Shown here in pieces: positions 14,367 through 18,563 of a stretch of DNA of 18,563 nt. Position 1 is the first letter of the stretch, and every line of letters starts with the position of its first letter. Under the pieces are notes generated by a model. The model was not told the origin of the DNA. It was given only the letters and a program-made list of their open reading frames with translations, and did no database searches. This stretch comes from Spirochaetota bacterium (GTDB taxonomy: Bacteria > Spirochaetota > Leptospiria > Turneriellales > Turneriellaceae), in contig CAUJII010000109.1 in assembly GCA_963205035.1 (NCBI GenBank), positions 1 to 18,563 of the forward strand, written 5' to 3'. Both the position numbers and the translations under genes were made by a program.

Positions 14367-15758
14367 ATGCAGATACCGAAGCTGCCCGCGAAACCGACGT
14401 ATTCACCGTACAAGACGTCGCTCGACTTCTTCGAGCTTTTTCGTCGACTCGAAGCGCAGTGCAAGACGTGCTTCCTTCTCGAATCGATGGGTGAGCAGAG
14501 TTACGACTCGCGCTATTCGGTTATCGGATTCGACCCCGACCTCGAATTCGTCGCTCAAAAAGACGCGGTCGCTGTGCACCAAGACGGCAGGCGAGAAGTT
14601 ATCTCTACCGATAATCCGTATTATTTTCTGCGCGAAGTTTTGCCGCAGGATGTCTTGACGCGGCACTACGCGGGCGGGCTCGTCGGTTACTTGGGTTATG
14701 GCGCGGCAAATTTTTTCGAGCCTTCGCTTTCTCTGGCACCTCACAAAGATTTTCCCGCATTCCATTTTGGACTTTTTACCGACGGGTTAATCCACGACAA
14801 AATGACGGGAGAGACAACGTATTTCCATTTCTTAAACGATAGAAGCGGCTTTATTTCCGAAGCCGCCGCACGCGGGCGCGTAGAAAGAAATACATCTGTC
14901 AAAAGTTTAGGCCAATCGAAATCGTCCGAAGAGCACAAGGCGATGGTCGAAACAGCGAAGAGAGAAATTCTTTCAGGCAATACTTTCCAAGTTCAAATTG
15001 GGTTTACAGAGAATTACCGCGTCGAGGGCGATTGGCTCAACATTTATGCGAGCCTCCGCCGCATCAACCCTTCGCCTCACATGTACTTTATGAAATTCCA
15101 AACCGAAGAACAAACCCACCGCATCGTCGGGGCAAGTCCAGAGCTCCTTTACCGTCAACGCCAAGGCGAGATGGAGAGTTTTCCATTGGCTGGCACAACG
15201 CGGCGCGGTAAGACACCCGACGAAGACCAAGCGCTTGTCCGCGCATTACTTTCCAACAAAAAAGAAATTGCGGAGCACAACATGCTTGTCGATTTGCACC
15301 GCAACGATTTGGGCCGCGTCGCTCGCTTCGGTTCCGTCAAAGTGCGCCGCATTTTCGACATCAAAAAATTTTCGCATGTGCAGCATATATCGAGCGAAGT
15401 CGTGGGACTCATCGCACCCAAAGAAGATATGTTCACGGCGCTTGCGTCTTCATTTCCTGCCGGAACGCTTTCGGGCGCGCCGAAGATTGAATCGATGAAA
15501 ATTATTGAACGCGTCGAGGCCGAACCGAGGGGTCCTTACGGAGGCGCGGTTGGTCATTTCGGTTTTAACGGCGACTCGACGTTTGCCATCCCGATACGCA
15601 CTATCTTTGGCGCAAACGATCTTGCTGTCATCCGCGCGTCGGGAGGCGTTGTGTACGATTCAACGGCAGAGGGCGAATACCAAGAAATTCAAAACAAACT
15701 CGCCGCAACAAAAAGCGCGCTCGCCGAATATATGCCGCGCGATGGGAGTGACGCATGA
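14367..15758 (+). CDS. trpE: Anthranilate synthase component I
   Basis: Converts chorismate to anthranilate using ammonia from TrpG, the first step of tryptophan synthesis. The 463 residues include the N-terminal regulatory region with LLES (37-40), the motif whose Ser binds feedback tryptophan. The chorismate-binding domain includes IVGASPELL (253-261), SFPLAGTTRRG (271-281), HNMLVDLHRNDLGRV (304-318), SHVQHISSEV (336-345), FPAGTLSGAPK (363-373) and the GGAVGHFGF region (392-400). PLAGTTRRG and LLES favour TrpE over PabB. An in-frame GTG at 14340 would add 9 residues; neither start has a Shine-Dalgarno. It overlaps trpG by ATGA. Confidence 0.9.
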   Translation: MQIPKLPAKPTYSPYKTSLDFFELFRRLEAQCKTCFLLESMGEQSYDSRYSVIGFDPDLEFVAQKDAVAVHQDGRREVISTDNPYYFLREVLPQDVLTRHYAGGLVGYLGYGAANFFEPSLSLAPHKDFPAFHFGLFTDGLIHDKMTGETTYFHFLNDRSGFISEAAARGRVERNTSVKSLGQSKSSEEHKAMVETAKREILSGNTFQVQIGFTENYRVEGDWLNIYASLRRINPSPHMYFMKFQTEEQTHRIVGASPELLYRQRQGEMESFPLAGTTRRGKTPDEDQALVRALLSNKKEIAEHNMLVDLHRNDLGRVARFGSVKVRRIFDIKKFSHVQHISSEVVGLIAPKEDMFTALASSFPAGTLSGAPKIESMKIIERVEAEPRGPYGGAVGHFGFNGDSTFAIPIRTIFGANDLAVIRASGGVVYDSTAEGEYQEIQNKLAATKSALAEYMPRDGSDA

Positions 15759-16357
15759 AGAAGATACTCCTCGTTGATAACTACGATTCGTTTACCTATA
15801 ACCTTTACCAGTATATCGGCGAGGTGATGGAAGAAAGCGGAGAGCCTTTTGAACTCAAAGTCGTGCGCAACGACGAAATACCGTTCGAGGCATTGCAGTC
15901 TGCAACGTACGACCGAATCGTTCTCTCGCCCGGCCCCGGCCATCCGCAAGACCCGGCGTACTTCGGCGTGTGTACGCAGATCTTGCAGAACCCAGCTCCC
16001 GTTCAAAAAATTCTGGGCGTGTGCTTGGGGATGCAAGGGATGGCGCACGTCTACGGCGGCCGTGTTGTCCGCGCCGCTACTCCCATGCACGGCAAGACCT
16101 CTCCTATCGAACACGACGGCAAGGGAGTCTTTGCCGGTCTACCGCAAGGGCTCGAAGTGATGCGCTACCACAGCCTCGTCGCTGACAGGGAGTCTTTACC
16201 CAACTGTCTGCTGATTTCCGCGCACACCATATCAGAAGGTGCAGATGAAATTATGGGACTCAGGCACAAGACACTTCCGGTCGAAGGGATTCAATTCCAT
16301 CCCGAATCGTTTGCGACGGAAGGCGGGAAGTTGATGCTCAAGAATTTTCTGCTCTGA
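15755..16357 (+). CDS. trpG: Anthranilate synthase component II, glutamine amidotransferase
   Basis: Hydrolyses glutamine to provide ammonia to component I. It is a 200-residue class I amidotransferase with the catalytic triad Cys90 (GVCLGMQ), His182 and Glu184 (FHPES). DNYDSFTYNL (8-17), LSPGPGHP (57-64) and RYHSLV (137-142) are also visible. Met93 replaces the more common His of GVCLGHQ. The ATG overlaps the trpE stop (ATGA), so translation is coupled. In many bacteria one such subunit serves both anthranilate and p-aminobenzoate synthesis; no pab gene is in the window, so a dual role is possible but unproven. It is convergent with tsaC, with a 20-bp gap. Confidence 0.92.
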   Translation: MKKILLVDNYDSFTYNLYQYIGEVMEESGEPFELKVVRNDEIPFEALQSATYDRIVLSPGPGHPQDPAYFGVCTQILQNPAPVQKILGVCLGMQGMAHVYGGRVVRAATPMHGKTSPIEHDGKGVFAGLPQGLEVMRYHSLVADRESLPNCLLISAHTISEGADEIMGLRHKTLPVEGIQFHPESFATEGGKLMLKNFLL

Positions 16358-16366
16358 GTGGTTAAT

Positions 16367-16387
16367 CGCGACCTTCTTTAAGTCGCG
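16367..16387. terminator. Short hairpin between convergent trpG and tsaC
   Basis: CGCGAC (16367-16372) pairs with GTCGCG (16382-16387) around a 9-base loop, which contains the tsaC stop codon. The stem is only 6 bp and no U-tract follows on the plus strand. It is a weak candidate for a terminator of trpEG. Confidence 0.3.
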
Positions 16388-17328
16388 CTCGCTCTTTCCA
16401 AGCGGTCGTTGATTGCAAAGCCAAAACCTTCTTCAGGCATACGCTCGGCTAAGATAATATCGGCACCCACGCTATCTAAACGGCGCATCGCAGAAAATAA
16501 ATTATGCGCAGCTTCGGTAAGGTCGCGTTTCGCCGAAAGAACTTCCGCTGCCACAATGTTCGGTGCACGGGGTAAATCCCACAAGATGAGGACGGCCACC
16601 CGCTCTGCGCGATGCACCTCAAGCAAGGTTCGGATATCGCCCGCGACCAAGCGCGTTTTCGGAGCGTAGTGGGATTTCAAGCGTCCCGGCGAACCCGTGC
16701 CTGTGGCGGTGTGCGTTTGAATTTTCACGCCAGCAAAAGGCGCGAGCATTTCAGGTGTGGTAGCTCCCAAACGTAAGATAAGAATCGTGTCGTCTTCGAT
16801 GGCGACGACCGTCGATTCAAGACCCAGAGTTGAGACGCCGCCGTCTAAAATATATTCGAGTTTGTCGCCCAAACCATCGGCGACGTGCGCGGCACTCACA
16901 GGGCTAATCGTTCCCGACGGGTTTGCACTCGGCGCGGCCAAGGGAAAATCGAGCTCTTCGAGAAGTTGCCGTGCCATGGGGTGAGCGGGCACTCGCAGCG
17001 CGACACTCTCGCCTCCTGCGGTCACAATGTCGGGGATTATTTTTTTCTTACGAACGACATAAGTCAAAGGACCCGGCGAAAACTTTGCCGCAAGTCTTTC
17101 AACGAGAGGCGGCACATCGGCATATTTCTTCATTTCGTGCGCACTCTTGACGTGCACAATCAGCGGGTTAAATTGAGGACGCCCTTTCGCTTCGTAAATT
17201 TTGAGAACAGCCTTGCTGTCGAGTGCGTTTGCGGCCAGACCATAAACCGTTTCTGTCGGGATGGCGACGAGGTGATTCGCGCGCAGTAGTTCTGCCGCAT
17301 GAAGGATGTCTTTGCCGATGACCGCCAT
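16378..17328 (-). CDS. L-threonylcarbamoyladenylate synthase (Sua5/TsaC family)
   Basis: Makes threonylcarbamoyl-AMP from Thr, bicarbonate and ATP, the first step of the t6A37 modification of ANN-reading tRNAs. The 316-residue product has the YrdC domain (about 1-195): IPTETVYGLAANA, KGRPQFNPLIVHV, FSPGPLTYVV, PAHPMARQLL and APSANPSG. The linker motif SPGRLKSHYAP then leads to a C-terminal Sua5 domain, so it is the long Sua5 form rather than short TsaC. An in-frame TTG at 17364 would add 12 residues; the ATG giving MAVIGKDI fits the family better. No clear Shine-Dalgarno is seen. Confidence 0.93.
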   Translation of the reverse strand: MAVIGKDILHAAELLRANHLVAIPTETVYGLAANALDSKAVLKIYEAKGRPQFNPLIVHVKSAHEMKKYADVPPLVERLAAKFSPGPLTYVVRKKKIIPDIVTAGGESVALRVPAHPMARQLLEELDFPLAAPSANPSGTISPVSAAHVADGLGDKLEYILDGGVSTLGLESTVVAIEDDTILILRLGATTPEMLAPFAGVKIQTHTATGTGSPGRLKSHYAPKTRLVAGDIRTLLEVHRAERVAVLILWDLPRAPNIVAAEVLSAKRDLTEAAHNLFSAMRRLDSVGADIILAERMPEEGFGFAINDRLERASAT

Positions 17329-17389
17329 GGGGGTTGAGAGTGTGCATTCGAGACGGCGGGTCAAGAAGGCTCACGCCCTTCCATAATTC

Positions 17390-17395
17390 TTGACG
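17390..17395 (+). promoter_or_regulatory. Possible -35 box for tRNA-Cys
   Basis: TTGACG lies upstream of a T-run and TAATCT (17411-17416), giving a 15-bp spacer, about 70 bases before tRNA-Cys. The -35 is good and the -10 is poor. A transcript from here would begin at the palindrome described next. Confidence 0.25.
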
Positions 17396-17420
17396 GCCTG
17401 TCTTTTTTTTTAATCTCTTT

Positions 17421-17455
17421 CAGCACAACGAGGGGCTTAGCCCCTCGTTGTGCTG
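17421..17455. repeat. Perfect 16-bp palindrome upstream of tRNA-Cys
   Basis: CAGCACAACGAGGGGC (17421-17436) and its exact complement (17440-17455) flank the 3-base loop TTA. A run of ten T residues (after TC) lies before it on the plus strand, but none lies after it on either strand in the transcribed sense, so it is not a normal intrinsic terminator. It sits between the 5' end of tsaC and tRNA-Cys. Confidence 0.8.
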
Positions 17456-17463
17456 AGTTATTC

Positions 17464-17534
17464 GGTGTCGTAGCCAAGTGGTAAGGCAGAGCTCTGCAAA
17501 AGCTCCACCCCCGGTTCAAATCCGGGCGACACCT
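17464..17534 (+). tRNA. tRNA-Cys (anticodon GCA)
   Basis: Complete cloverleaf. The acceptor GGTGTCG pairs with CGACACC. The D arm is GCC/GGC. The anticodon stem GAGCT/AGCTC holds the loop CTGCAAA (anticodon GCA). The T arm is CCCGG/CCGGG around TTCAAAT. Discriminator U73 is the tRNA-Cys identity base. CCA is not encoded. A 6-bp hairpin (TCAGAC, AGAA, GTCTGA; 17534-17549) begins at the last base. Confidence 0.95.
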
Positions 17535-17640
17535 CAGACAGAAGTCTGATGACAGAAGACAGAGGACAGAAAGATTCGGTGGCACGAATGTTTGCCGAGC
17601 GAAGTCTGTCTACTGGTGTCTGTCTTCTGCCCTCTGAATT
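17535..17640. repeat. Degenerate GACAGAAG repeats and inverted repeat between two tRNAs
   Basis: This spacer is built from near-repeats of GACAGAAG/GACAGAGG (17537-17571). A complementary block follows at 17599-17635; the 11-mer CAGAAGACAGA (17553-17563) is exactly complementary to TCTGTCTTCTG (17619-17629). No gene is evident. Confidence 0.6.
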
Positions 17641-17724
17641 GCCCGTGTGATGGAATTGGTAGACATACAGGACTTAAAATCCTGGGGCAGCAATGCCGTG
17701 CCGGTTCAACTCCGGCCACGGGTA
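17641..17724 (+). tRNA. tRNA-Leu (anticodon UAA)
   Basis: A class II tRNA of 84 bases. The acceptor GCCCGTG pairs with CACGGGT, including a terminal G1-U72 wobble. The anticodon stem CAGGA/TCCTG holds CTTAAAA (anticodon TAA). The long variable arm GGGCAGCAATGCCG is typical of Leu, and the T arm CCGG/CCGG carries TTCAACT. The discriminator is A73 and CCA is not encoded. Confidence 0.94.
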
Positions 17725-17772
17725 CATAATGCCTCAGAGCTTGCTCAAACCGGCGGTGGGGTAAATACCACA

Positions 17773-18546
17773 ACGCTTATCGATGGGCATTGTCATCTCG
17801 ATATGGTTATCGAGCGGGGTTTGGGAGTTGAAGAAATTACGCGCACTCTCGAGGAGAGTGGCGTAACGGGGCTTGTCGAAATCGGCGCCGACAAGAATGC
17901 GATGCTGTGGGCGCGCACGCTCGCACACACCTCGAAGCGCTTTGAGGTTTACTACACCATCGGCCACCACCCCGGCGAGGCGGATACCGAAGACCACACG
18001 TTTGGTCTGCGTTTCATCGAAGAGAACAAGGACGATGCACGCTTTGTCGCGGTCGGCGAAATCGGGCTCGACTACCATTACTACGCGGACAAGGCAGAGG
18101 TTCAGAAAAAAGTCTTTATTGATTACTTGCGGAAGGCTATAGAGGTGGGGCGTGGAGTGGCAATCCACACACGCGACGCGCACCGCGACACAGTCGACAT
18201 TCTTAAGCGTGAAGCAAGAGACACACCGAAACTGATTCACTGCTTTACTGGAACGCGGCAAGAGGTGGAGGAATTTTTACGCCTCGGCTGCTTCATTTCT
18301 TTTTCTGGTATTGTCACTTTTAAGAATGCACTTGCGCTTCAAGAGGCGGCATTAGTCTGCCCCATCGAGCGCATCATGGTGGAAACCGACGCACCATTCT
18401 TGGCGCCTGTACCGCACCGTGGCAAGGTGAATCAACCGGGCTATGTCAAACACACTCTCGAATTCTTGGCAAGTTTGCGCAAAGAAGACCCGGCGGCGTT
18501 GGCGGCGGCGTGCGTTGCGAATACGCGCGACTTCTACAAGTTTTGA
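17773..18546 (+). CDS. TatD-family metal-dependent deoxyribonuclease, probable ACG start
   Basis: A TIM-barrel nuclease of the TatD/YcfH family, 257 residues from this start, the normal length. Metal-site motifs are complete: DGHCHLD near the N-terminus, VGEIGLDYHYY, AIHTRDAHRD, LIHCFTGT and MVETDAPFLAP. The family N-terminus is normally M-L-I-D-x-H-C-H-L-D. Here the codon in the Met position is ACG (17773-17775), followed by CTT-ATC-GAT. No ATG, GTG or TTG occurs in frame between the tRNA-Leu gene and this point; the nearest (GTG 17698) lies inside the tRNA. So translation starts at ACG, starts inside the tRNA sequence, or the base is an error or mutation. A weak GGTGGGG lies 11 bases upstream. 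Confidence 0.85.
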   Translation, partial: TLIDGHCHLDMVIERGLGVEEITRTLEESGVTGLVEIGADKNAMLWARTLAHTSKRFEVYYTIGHHPGEADTEDHTFGLRFIEENKDDARFVAVGEIGLDYHYYADKAEVQKKVFIDYLRKAIEVGRGVAIHTRDAHRDTVDILKREARDTPKLIHCFTGTRQEVEEFLRLGCFISFSGIVTFKNALALQEAALVCPIERIMVETDAPFLAPVPHRGKVNQPGYVKHTLEFLASLRKEDPAALAAACVANTRDFYKF

Positions 18547-18563
18547 CGCTCTGTCTTTGAGCA

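Noticed and set aside
1..18563. CRISPR array, transposase, integrase or phage genes
   Set aside because: No regularly spaced direct repeats and no coding region with such motifs on either strand.

Overview
The window comes from a Gram-negative, aerobically respiring bacterium. It carries an outer-membrane beta-barrel gene, a periplasm-facing site-2 protease and a proton-pumping haem-copper oxidase of caa3 type. Base composition looks moderate (around 50% GC by eye). Within the cox operon the genes have clear Shine-Dalgarno sites, while many first-in-unit genes do not. The taxon is not settled by the sequence. A repeated 16-mer containing TGCGGGAACTC reminds me of repeats that litter Leptospira genomes, so a Leptospirales-type spirochaete (Turneriella/Leptonema-like) is a guess from memory only.

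Layout. (1) 1-2320: tRNA-Pro(GGG) and metF on the minus strand, divergent from a TolB-like/beta-barrel outer-membrane protein that ends in a 16-bp palindrome. (2) 2321-3613: a GltS-family sodium/glutamate-type symporter, convergent with (3) an RseP-type intramembrane protease (3646-5154, minus). (4) 5155-5381: a nested inverted-repeat element between rseP and purM. (5) purM (minus), then a BrnT/BrnA toxin-antitoxin pair (minus), divergent from (6) a six-gene cluster 7159-12868: ferredoxin-adenylate cyclase, SCO copper chaperone, then cytochrome c oxidase subunits II (with fused cytochrome c), I, III and IV. (7) radA behind a strong hairpin. (8) trpE-trpG with ATGA coupling, convergent with tsaC/sua5. 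(9) tRNA-Cys(GCA), tRNA-Leu(UAA) and a tatD nuclease gene that appears to lack a standard start codon.

How the genes work together. The cox cluster is the functional core. SCO delivers copper to the CuA centre of subunit II. Subunit II passes electrons from its own haem c through CuA to subunit I, which has the Tyr-Ser pair in place of the D-channel Glu (A2-type oxidase). Subunits III and IV complete the complex. A cyclase with a 2Fe-2S ferredoxin domain heads the same run, which suggests a link between redox state and cAMP. The other genes are housekeeping: one-carbon metabolism, purine and tryptophan synthesis, recombination, tRNA modification and membrane proteolysis.

The least expected material lies between genes. 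Two short repeat families sit on or within a few bases of gene 3' ends: GAGTTCCCGCACAGGC, four arms, and GGGATAAATCAGGTGGG, three copies. In two cases the stop codon lies on or next to the repeat. There is no CRISPR array, prophage, transposase or gene cluster of a clearly new system. The best leads are the repeat families, the ferredoxin-cyclase in the oxidase operon, matching Cys-pair insertions in CoxB and CoxC, and the probable ACG start of tatD.
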